DNA of 8,627 nt, taken from Candidatus Omnitrophota bacterium (lineage in GTDB: Bacteria; Omnitrophota; Gorgyraeia; JABMRG01; JAFGKX01). How positions within the stretch are numbered: position 1 is the stretch's first letter; every line of letters begins with the position of its first letter. Of the stretch, positions 1-5,385 are shown in pieces. The translations under genes and the position numbers were made by a program. Location of the stretch: assembly GCA_016928375.1 (NCBI GenBank), contig JAFGKX010000109.1, positions 1 through 8,627 of the forward strand, given 5' to 3'. The notes under the pieces were generated by a model. The model made no database searches, was not told where the DNA came from, and saw nothing but the letters and a program-made list of their open reading frames with translations.

Positions 1-21
1 AAAAAAATTTAGAATTTTCTC

Positions 22-49
22 TTGACATAATATTAAAATTAATAATAAT
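22..49 (+). promoter_or_regulatory. sigma70-like promoter upstream of fabG
   Basis: A perfect -35 box TTGACA (22-27) is followed after 16 bp by AATAAT (44-49), a five-of-six match to the -10 consensus, in a very AT-rich stretch. Transcription would start near 56, giving a leader of about 50 nt before fabG. A perfect TATAAT also lies at 66-71 but has no recognisable -35 at the right distance, so it is a weaker second candidate. This suggests that fabG can be transcribed independently of whatever lies upstream of the window. Confidence 0.6.
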
Positions 50-78
50 GTAGGTAAAGACAATATATAATAAATAAG

Positions 79-98
79 CCTGCCTGCCGGCAGGTAGG
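79..98. repeat. GC-rich palindrome, degenerate copy, overlapping the fabG ribosome-binding site
   Basis: This 20-bp inverted repeat is centred on GCCGGC between 88 and 89, with one G/T mismatch (82 against 95) that would be a G-U wobble in RNA. It is a member of the family whose perfect 22-bp copies lie at 2447-2468 and 6678-6699. Its 3' end merges with the presumed fabG Shine-Dalgarno (AGGGA, 96-100, five bases before the ATG), so folding of the repeat in mRNA would partly hide that site. The unpaired loop would be very small, so the hairpin must open a few central pairs. Confidence 0.8.
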
Positions 99-105
99 GA
101 ATAAT

Positions 106-846
106 ATGCAATTAAAAGGTAAGGTAGCTATAGTAACAGGTTCTGCGCAGGGCATAGGAAAGGCAATAGCCCTTGCCCTGGCAAGGGAAGGCGCGAATAT
201 AGCGGTATGCGATGTGAACGAAGAAGGTATCGCAAAGGCGCGTAAAGAGATAGAAACGCTTGGCGTAAAGACAATAGGCCTTAAGGTGGATGTTACTGCT
301 TCGGATCAGGTCGAAAATACGGTAAACAAAGTGCTTGACAATCTAGGCAAAATTGATATACTTGTCAACAACGCGGGCATAACAAGAGATTCTTTGATAA
401 TGCGCATGAAAGAAAGCGACTGGGACGCTGTGTTAGGGGTTAATTTAAAAGGCGCCTTTAATTGCATAAAAGCAGTTTCAAGGCATATGATAAAGCAGCG
501 CTCAGGCAGGATTGTAAACATCGCTTCTATAATAGGAATCATGGGCAATGCCGGACAGGCTAATTATTCCGCAAGTAAAGCAGGCATAATAGGGCTTACA
601 AAAAGCGCAGCAAAAGAATTTGCCTCAAGGAATATTAATGTCAACGCTATCGCCCCAGGATTCATAAAAACAGCCATGACGGATGTGCTTACGGATGAAC
701 AAAAGAACAGGATGCTGGAAGCAATACCTCTGTCAAGGTTCGGTGAAGCGCAGGATGTGGCAAACTTAGTTTTGTTTTTGGTCAGTGAGGCGTCTTCTTA
801 TATAACGGGAGAGGTTATTAAGGTGGACGGCGGAATGGTAATGTAA
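106..846 (+). CDS. fabG: 3-oxoacyl-[acyl-carrier-protein] reductase FabG
   Basis: This cytosolic short-chain dehydrogenase/reductase uses NADPH to reduce 3-oxoacyl-ACP to 3-hydroxyacyl-ACP, the first reductive step of type II fatty-acid elongation. The 246-residue length is standard for FabG. Visible motifs are the Rossmann dinucleotide motif TGxxxGIG (11-18), NNAG (88-91), Asn113, Ser141, and the catalytic pair Tyr154 and Lys158 in YSASK, all spaced as in E. coli FabG. The C-terminus ends in the usual DGG motif. The ATG at 106 begins exactly at the family N-terminus and has AGGGA five bases upstream. The gene is followed after 18 bp by acpP and then fabF, which supports FabG over a generic SDR enzyme. 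fabH and fabD, often found upstream in this cluster, are not in the window. Confidence 0.96.
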   Translation: MQLKGKVAIVTGSAQGIGKAIALALAREGANIAVCDVNEEGIAKARKEIETLGVKTIGLKVDVTASDQVENTVNKVLDNLGKIDILVNNAGITRDSLIMRMKESDWDAVLGVNLKGAFNCIKAVSRHMIKQRSGRIVNIASIIGIMGNAGQANYSASKAGIIGLTKSAAKEFASRNINVNAIAPGFIKTAMTDVLTDEQKNRMLEAIPLSRFGEAQDVANLVLFLVSEASSYITGEVIKVDGGMVM

Positions 847-850
847 AACA

Positions 851-856
851 AGGAGG
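851..856 (+). promoter_or_regulatory. strong Shine-Dalgarno of acpP
   Basis: AGGAGG lies eight bases before the acpP ATG at 865, a full anti-Shine-Dalgarno match. It contrasts with the weak site of fabG and the absence of any site before fabF, and fits the high ACP level that fatty-acid synthesis needs. Confidence 0.85.
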
Positions 857-864
857 TAAAATAA

Positions 865-1113
865 ATGGCAACGTCAGATAAGGTAAAATCCATTATCGCA
901 GAACAATTAGGAGTAAAACCAGAAGAAGTAACCCCTGAGGCATCTTTTATAGATGATCTGGGTGCTGATTCTTTAGATACAGTTGAGCTTGTAATGGCTC
1001 TTGAAGAAGAGTTTAGTATAGAGATACCGGATGAAGACGCTGAAAAGATGAGCAAAGTAGCCGATGCTATCAAGTACATAGAAGAAAAAGTCGCAACAAA
1101 GAGCAAAGGCTAA
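865..1113 (+). CDS. acpP: acyl carrier protein
   Basis: This small acidic cytosolic protein carries growing acyl chains as thioesters on a 4'-phosphopantetheine arm. Its 82 residues match the usual ACP length. The attachment site is Ser36 in the GADSLDTVELVMALEEEF segment (33-50), the hallmark of ACPs in fatty-acid synthesis. The protein is predicted to be all-helical and rich in Glu and Asp, and has a short Lys/Ser tail (77-82). It sits between fabG and fabF, the classical order, and is preceded by a very strong Shine-Dalgarno. The holo-ACP synthase that would load it is not in the window. Confidence 0.97.
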   Translation: MATSDKVKSIIAEQLGVKPEEVTPEASFIDDLGADSLDTVELVMALEEEFSIEIPDEDAEKMSKVADAIKYIEEKVATKSKG

Positions 1114-1116
1114 ATT

Positions 1117-1128
1117 TGCCGAAAGGCA
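1117..1128 (+). other. small GNRA-type hairpin between acpP and fabF
   Basis: TGCC, GAAA, GGCA would form a four-pair stem closed by a GAAA tetraloop, starting three bases after the acpP stop codon. It has no U-tract, so it is unlikely to be a terminator. It could protect the acpP transcript end or mark an mRNA processing site. It may also be chance, given only four pairs. Confidence 0.35.
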
Positions 1129-1150
1129 TTCAACTGGTATTTATATATAA

Positions 1151-2386
1151 ATGAAAAGAAGAGTAGCTATTACAGGCATAGGCTTTATCACGCCTTTGGG
1201 AAGCGACAAAAAACTGTTCTGGGAAGCAAGTTGCCAGGGCAAGAATGCGGTTGGTAAAATAACTGCTTTTGACGCGACAGGATTTCCTTCCCGTGTGGCC
1301 GGTGAAGTCAAGGATTTTGATCCCTCCAAATATTTATCCCTGAAAGATATAAAAAGGACAGACAGGTTTGTCCAATTCGCTATGGCTGCGTCCCGCGCAG
1401 CCATTGAAGATACAGGCCTTAATTTAAGCGCCGTAAATAAAGACCGTTTCGGTGTAATAATAGGTTCTGGTATAGGCGGCATACATATCATAGAAAGCGA
1501 ACACAAGATACTGCTGGAAAAGGGCGTTGATAGGTTATCGCCGTTTTTTATACCAATGCTCATAGTAAATATGGCATCCGGCAAAGTTTCCATGGATTTA
1601 GGCCTGAAAGGGCCTAACACCTGTGTCGCGACCGCATGCGCCACCGGGACTCATGCCATAGGAGATGCCTTTAAAATAATTCAAAGAAATGACGCGGATT
1701 TTATGATATGCGGCGGCACAGAAGCCGCAATTTCACCTTTGGCCTTTGGCGGTTTTTGCGCAGCGCGGTCGCTTTCTGCCAGAAACGATGATCCGGAACA
1801 CGCGTCAAGGCCTTTCGACAAACAGAGAGACGGGTTTGTTATGGGCGAAGGCTCAGGTGTAGTAGTTCTGGAGGAATTAGAGCACGCAAAATCCAGAAAC
1901 GCGCACATCTATGCCGAGATAATAGGCTATGGCATGACAGCTGATGCGTATCATATGACTGCCCCTGATCCTGAAGGAAAAGGCGCGACGCTTTGCATGA
2001 AAAACTGCCTGAAAGATGCGGGCGTGGCCTTAACGGAAGTAAACTATATAAACGCGCACGGAACATCCACCGTATTAAATGATAAAATAGAAACCAAGGC
2101 CATAAAAGATACTTTTGGGGAATATGCTTATAAAATACCCATAAGTTCCACCAAGTCCATGATGGGGCATCTTTTAGGGGCTGCCGGCGGCATTGAGGCT
2201 ATTGTCACTGCGCTGGTTATAGATAACGGAATTATCCCACCTACTATAAATTATGAATTTAAAGACCCTGAATGCGATCTTGATTATGTTCCGAATAAGG
2301 CGAGAAAAGCTGATGTCAAAATAGCGCTATCTAATTCTTTAGGTTTTGGCGGGCACAACTGCACAATCGCGCTAAGAAAAGTCTAA
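1151..2386 (+). CDS. fabF: 3-oxoacyl-[acyl-carrier-protein] synthase II (FabF)
   Basis: This condensing enzyme (KAS II) joins malonyl-ACP to acyl-ACP with loss of CO2, extending the chain by two carbons. The 411-residue length is normal. The thiolase-fold catalytic triad is complete: Cys163 in TACATG, His303 in NAHGTST, and His340 in SSTKSMMGH, with Lys335 also present; the numbering coincides with E. coli FabF. The C-terminal gating segment SNSLGFGGHN (394-403) is intact. The N-terminus MKRRVAITGIGFITPLG matches the family, and an in-frame TAA lies immediately before the ATG, so the start cannot lie upstream. No Shine-Dalgarno is visible; the leader reads as A/T only for about 12 bases. The gene follows acpP by 37 bp. 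Confidence 0.97.
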   Translation: MKRRVAITGIGFITPLGSDKKLFWEASCQGKNAVGKITAFDATGFPSRVAGEVKDFDPSKYLSLKDIKRTDRFVQFAMAASRAAIEDTGLNLSAVNKDRFGVIIGSGIGGIHIIESEHKILLEKGVDRLSPFFIPMLIVNMASGKVSMDLGLKGPNTCVATACATGTHAIGDAFKIIQRNDADFMICGGTEAAISPLAFGGFCAARSLSARNDDPEHASRPFDKQRDGFVMGEGSGVVVLEELEHAKSRNAHIYAEIIGYGMTADAYHMTAPDPEGKGATLCMKNCLKDAGVALTEVNYINAHGTSTVLNDKIETKAIKDTFGEYAYKIPISSTKSMMGHLLGAAGGIEAIVTALVIDNGIIPPTINYEFKDPECDLDYVPNKARKADVKIALSNSLGFGGHNCTIALRKV

Positions 2387-2413
2387 CCGCTGGAACCTCT
2401 ACACTAAAATAAA

Positions 2414-2490
2414 GTTCCTCGCTAATACAAGATGCTCGCACCTGTCGCCTGCCTGCCGGCAGGCAGGCATCTTAGTATTGCTCGGGACAA
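2414..2490 (+). repeat. structured leader element, copy 1 (interrupted by a palindrome)
   Basis: Outer arms GTTCC (2414-2418) and GGGAC (2484-2488) pair with one G-U wobble. Inner arms AATACAAGATGC (2424-2435) and GCATCTT-A-GTATT (2467-2479) form 12 pairs with one bulged A. It shares with copy 2 (6901-6958) the blocks CCTCGCTAATA, TCGCACCTG and GCTCGGGACAA in the same order. The loop carries a 22-bp palindrome that copy 2 lacks. Both copies lie shortly upstream of a GGAGG ribosome-binding site in the same orientation, which suggests an RNA leader or a transcription-factor site. Confidence 0.65.
2447..2468. repeat. 22-bp perfect GC-rich palindrome
   Basis: This perfect inverted repeat of 11 bp per arm is centred on GCCGGC between 2457 and 2458. 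The arms are built from repeated GCCT and its complement. It is identical to the copy at 6678-6699. It sits in the loop of the structured leader element, just after the conserved TCGCACCTG block, which looks like an insertion into an older sequence. Confidence 0.9.
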
Positions 2491-2495
2491 AACCT

Positions 2496-2538
2496 ATCCT
2501 TCGATAAACTCAGGATAATCCTGAGCCTGCCGAAGGGT
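2496..2538. repeat. two-tier inverted repeat upstream of the acyl-CoA dehydrogenase gene
   Basis: Outer arms ATCCTTCG (2496-2503) and CGAAGGGT (2531-2538) pair with one G-U. Inner arms CTCAGGA (2509-2515) and TCCTGAG (2519-2525) pair perfectly around a TAA loop. This resembles a dispersed REP-like hairpin. It separates the GGGACAAAA end of the leader element from the linker before the Shine-Dalgarno; in copy 2 those two parts are adjacent, so this repeat also looks inserted. Confidence 0.75.
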
Positions 2539-2564
2539 TACTTTGCAAATTTTGGAGGTAAATC

Positions 2565-3719
2565 ATGGATTATTTGCTTACCGAACAACAAATAATGATA
2601 CGTGACCTTGCGCGCCAGATAGCGCAGGAGAAAATTGCGCCTGTTGCAGCGCATCATGATGAAACAGGGGAGTTTCCCTGGGGCATAATGAAGATAATCG
2701 CGGAGAGCGATTTGTTCGGGGTGTTCATAGAGGAGAAATACGGCGGCACAGGCGGCGGCGTTATGGACCTCGTGCTTGCAACCGAAGAATTTTCCAAGGC
2801 ATGCGGCGGTATAGCTGTATGCTACGCGGCAACGGCATTAGGCGCTTTTCCTATAATATTATACGGCAGCGAAGAACAGAAGAAAAAATATCTGCCTGAT
2901 ATCGCAAAAGGTAAAAAGTTGGCAGCTTTCGGATTAACAGAGGCAGGCGCAGGATCTGATGCGGGGGCGATCGCGACTACTGCGAAAAAATCAGGCGACC
3001 ATTATATATTAAACGGCACCAAGCAGTGGATTACAAACGGCGGCGAGGCCGAAGTTTACACGGTGGTAGCTATCACCGACAAAACAAAGGGTTCGCGCGG
3101 GGCGAGCGCTTTTATCGTGGAAAAAGGCACCCCTGGTTTTGAATTCGGAAAAAAAGAAAATAAAATGGGTATTCGCGCGTCTGCGACAAGAGAACTTGTT
3201 TTTAATGACTGCAAAATTCCGAAAGAGAATTTAATCGCAAAAGAAGGCTACGGCTTTATAGTCGCGATGAAGACTTTCGATCAATCGCGTCCGGGTATCG
3301 GGGCTCAGGCAGTTGGTATTGCCCAGGGCGCTTTGGACCATGCCATAAAATACGCGAAAGAAAGAGTGCAGTTTGAAAAACCAATATCGAGTTTTCAGGG
3401 CGTACAGTTTATGCTGGCGGATATGTCTACTCAGGTTGAAGCGGCAAGAGCGCTTGTATATGCTACAGCCAGGATGGTAGATGCCGGAATAAAAGATATA
3501 TCCAGGGCATCTGCCCAGGCGAAACTTTTTGCTTCCGATATGTGCATGAAGGTGACGACGGACGCAGTGCAGATATTCGGCGGCTATGGCTACATGAAAG
3601 AATATCCTGTGGAAAAATATATGCGCGATGCGAAAATAACGCAGATATACGAAGGCACCAATCAGATACAGCGCGGAGTAATCGCATCCAACCTGATAAA
3701 AGAATCACTAAAAAAATAA
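2565..3719 (+). CDS. acyl-CoA dehydrogenase (short/medium-chain, Etf-linked)
   Basis: This flavoenzyme of the acyl-CoA dehydrogenase family interconverts acyl-CoA and trans-2-enoyl-CoA, exchanging electrons with electron-transfer flavoprotein. Its 384 residues are typical of butyryl-CoA dehydrogenase-like members. Signature 1 is GLTEAGAGSDAGA (123-135) and signature 2 is QIFGGYGYMKEYPVEKYMRD (336-355). Glu363 in QIYEGTNQIQR (360-370) is at the catalytic-base position used by short- and medium-chain enzymes. The start has GGAGG six bases upstream. etfB and a ferredoxin-type etfA follow, so the product probably works as a complex with that Etf, as Bcd/Etf or CarC/CarDE do, and may run as an enoyl-CoA reductase. 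The substrate cannot be read from sequence alone: crotonyl-CoA, acrylyl-CoA, a cinnamoyl-type CoA or a longer acyl-CoA are all possible. Confidence 0.92.
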   Translation: MDYLLTEQQIMIRDLARQIAQEKIAPVAAHHDETGEFPWGIMKIIAESDLFGVFIEEKYGGTGGGVMDLVLATEEFSKACGGIAVCYAATALGAFPIILYGSEEQKKKYLPDIAKGKKLAAFGLTEAGAGSDAGAIATTAKKSGDHYILNGTKQWITNGGEAEVYTVVAITDKTKGSRGASAFIVEKGTPGFEFGKKENKMGIRASATRELVFNDCKIPKENLIAKEGYGFIVAMKTFDQSRPGIGAQAVGIAQGALDHAIKYAKERVQFEKPISSFQGVQFMLADMSTQVEAARALVYATARMVDAGIKDISRASAQAKLFASDMCMKVTTDAVQIFGGYGYMKEYPVEKYMRDAKITQIYEGTNQIQRGVIASNLIKESLKK

Positions 3720-3722
3720 TGA

Positions 3723-3774
3723 ATCCCGCACCTTTTAGATAAAAGGATGCGGGAATAGTAAAAAGGTGCGGGAT
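3723..3774 (+). promoter_or_regulatory. triple-repeat switch-like structure covering the etfB ribosome-binding site
   Basis: Arm 1, ATCCCGCACCTTTT (3723-3736), is the exact reverse complement of arm 3, AAAAGGTGCGGGAT (3761-3774). Arm 2, AAAAGGATGCGGGA (3741-3754), is nearly the same as arm 3. Arm 1 can therefore pair with arm 2 (a compact hairpin with loop AGAT) or with arm 3 (14 perfect pairs). The second fold buries the only plausible etfB Shine-Dalgarno (AAGG, 3763-3766) and the A and T of its start codon. No U-tract follows, so a terminator is unlikely. Control of etfB translation is inferred; a dispersed inverted repeat that happens to sit here is the alternative. Confidence 0.7.
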
Positions 3775-4564
3775 GAATATAGTAGTTTGTATAAAACAGG
3801 TCCCCGACACGACGAACGTACGGATTGACCCGAACACGAATACGCTTATTCGCGAAGGGGTAGAGTCCGTAATAAACCCGTTCGATATGTATGCCATAGA
3901 AGAAGCTGTCAGGACAAAAGAAAAAACAGGCGGTAAAGTTATTGTAATATCCATGGGCCCGCCGCAGGTTGAGACAGCGCTTCGCGAGGCGTTGTCATTA
4001 GGCTGTGACGAGGCAATACTGCTTTCGGACCGCGCATTTGCCGGAAGCGATACCTGGGCAACAAGTTATACGCTTGCCATGGCGATAAAAAAGATAAAAG
4101 ATTTTAATGTGATATTCTGCGGTAAACAGGCATCGGACGGCGACACTGCGCAGGTCGGGCCCGGTATTTCCGCGCACCTTGATATACCGCAGGTAACTTA
4201 TGTGAAAAAAATAGAAAAAATAGATGAAAAAAGCGCGATTGTATACCGCATGACAGAAGAAGGCTATGATGTTATAGAGACGCCGCTTCCGGTTGTGCTT
4301 ACTGTGGTAAAAGAGATAAATACGCCGCGCATACCCTCATTAAAAGGTAAGATGACCGCAAAAAAAGCGCAGATTCTGGCATGGAAAGCGCAGGACCTGA
4401 ATGTAAATGATAAATTTATAGGATTAAACGGCTCCCCTACGCAGGTTGTAAAGATTTTTACTCCAAGCCCGAGAAGCGGAGGCGAAATTTTTCAGGGCGA
4501 GACCGATGAAGTTGTAGTTAAATTGATAGACCGCATCAAAGATGAACTAAAGCCTAAATTTTAA
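3773..4564 (+). CDS. etfB: electron transfer flavoprotein, beta subunit
   Basis: EtfB is the small Etf subunit; in bifurcating complexes it binds the FAD that oxidises NADH. The 263-residue length fits. Visible family motifs are the N-terminus MNIVVCIKQVPDT, INPFDMYAIEEAVRTKE (34-50), SMGPPQ (60-65), and CGKQASDGDTAQVGP (116-130). The DGDTAQVGP form is typical of the clostridial/bifurcating group rather than the mitochondrial type. The C-terminal arm that wraps around EtfA is present (about 195-263). The ATG lies inside the third arm of an inverted repeat and has only a weak AAAGGTG upstream. The stop codon TAA overlaps the ATG of the next gene by one base. Confidence 0.94.
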   Translation: MNIVVCIKQVPDTTNVRIDPNTNTLIREGVESVINPFDMYAIEEAVRTKEKTGGKVIVISMGPPQVETALREALSLGCDEAILLSDRAFAGSDTWATSYTLAMAIKKIKDFNVIFCGKQASDGDTAQVGPGISAHLDIPQVTYVKKIEKIDEKSAIVYRMTEEGYDVIETPLPVVLTVVKEINTPRIPSLKGKMTAKKAQILAWKAQDLNVNDKFIGLNGSPTQVVKIFTPSPRSGGEIFQGETDEVVVKLIDRIKDELKPKF

Positions 4565-5385
4565 TGATTTCGAAAGAACGCGTAAGGAAAATTTTCAGGC
4601 ACGAAGCGCCCGACAGAATAGGGATTTTTGATTTCTTTGATAATCTGACGCTTGTCAACTGGGAAAAGCAGCAGCTGATTAAGGGGCAGGAGCCTTCGGA
4701 TTATTTCAGTTTTGACCTGGATTTTAGGAAAAAAAACCGCGATAAAAATAAATTCCAGGTGGTTTCTTTTAACGGCCCGTTTCAGCAGCTTGCGAGCGAG
4801 AAAAAATTACAGCCCGCGCTCATAGATTTTATAAGAGAACCAAAGCGAACAGGCGAATTTTTCAAGAAATCTCTGGATAATATATTTTCCGGGTATACTG
4901 TGTTAAAAAAATCAGGCGTAAAGCCTGACGCTGTTTTTATATGCGAAGATATTGCTTATGATAACGGCCTGTATTTTTCCATAGATAAATACAAAGAAAC
5001 GCTTTTTGCGTTTCATAGGGAAATAAGCGGCTATTTTAAAAATGAAGGGCTTTTTACGATATTTCATTGCGACGGGTGCGTTGAGCAGCTTGTGCCGTTT
5101 CTTGTAAAAGCCGGGTTTTCAGGCGCGCATCCTTTGCAGGAGATGCCCAACCCTAATTTGATAAAAATAAAACAGGATTTTAAAGGCGCGATAACTTTTA
5201 TCGGCGGCATAAGCCTCCTGCGTTTAAAAGGACTGCATGAAGACATATATGATAGAGTGCACGAATTGAAAGAAGGCGCAGATTATATATTTTGTTTTGA
5301 CGGCCCTATACCGCAGGATACGGAATTTGATGCTTATAGAGATATAATAAACCACGTAGAAACTACCGGAGCTTACAGCAAATGA
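4564..5385 (+). CDS. uroporphyrinogen decarboxylase-like (UroD/MtaA superfamily) protein, short form
   Basis: The N-terminus MISKERVRKIFRHEAPDRIG matches the start typical of the UroD/methylcobamide methyltransferase superfamily. EDIAYDNGLYFSIDKYKE (128-145) corresponds to the family's acidic-start segment, and FHCDGCVEQLVPFLVKAGF (167-185) to its HxxG strand; IGGIS (213-217) is the next barrel strand. At 273 residues it is about 70 shorter than usual members, mainly in the middle (about 55-95). His168, Cys169, Cys172 and Cys244 could bind a metal, but the MtaA pattern HxC is not kept, since Asp170 replaces the second ligand. It overlaps etfB by one base (TAATG) and etfA by four (ATGA) and has no clear Shine-Dalgarno, so it is probably translationally coupled. 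True heme synthesis is unlikely; a corrinoid, methyl-transfer or cofactor role for the Etf complex is inference. The exact substrate is unknown. Confidence 0.75.
   Translation: MISKERVRKIFRHEAPDRIGIFDFFDNLTLVNWEKQQLIKGQEPSDYFSFDLDFRKKNRDKNKFQVVSFNGPFQQLASEKKLQPALIDFIREPKRTGEFFKKSLDNIFSGYTVLKKSGVKPDAVFICEDIAYDNGLYFSIDKYKETLFAFHREISGYFKNEGLFTIFHCDGCVEQLVPFLVKAGFSGAHPLQEMPNPNLIKIKQDFKGAITFIGGISLLRLKGLHEDIYDRVHELKEGADYIFCFDGPIPQDTEFDAYRDIINHVETTGAYSK

Larger units (their letters stand above)
2387..2564 (+). other. repeat-rich leader region between fabF and the acyl-CoA dehydrogenase gene
   Basis: This 178-bp stretch carries no gene. In order it holds about 27 bp of plain sequence, a structured element (2414-2490) with a 22-bp palindrome in its loop, a second inverted repeat (2496-2538), a short linker, and a Shine-Dalgarno GGAGG (2554-2558) six bases before the ATG. 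I find no convincing -35/-10 pair and no U-tract terminator, so I cannot tell whether the fab genes are co-transcribed with the genes downstream. Confidence 0.6.

Noticed and set aside
306..548. Antisense open frames within fabG, acpP, fabF, the dehydrogenase, etfA and the last gene
   Set aside because: They lie opposite well-supported genes, have low-complexity Ser/Leu/Ile/Pro-rich translations, and match no family I recognise.
2414..2538. Repeats between fabF and the dehydrogenase as a CRISPR array
   Set aside because: The repeats differ from one another, are palindromic and nested, and have no regular spacing or spacers.
3542..3742. A 66-codon + strand frame overlapping the end of the acyl-CoA dehydrogenase gene
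   Set aside because: It lies in another frame of a gene with intact signature motifs and ends in the repeat region. It has no independent evidence.
3723..3774. The acd-etfB hairpin as a rho-independent terminator
   Set aside because: No T-run follows either possible stem; the sequence after it is the etfB coding region, and the genes appear functionally linked.
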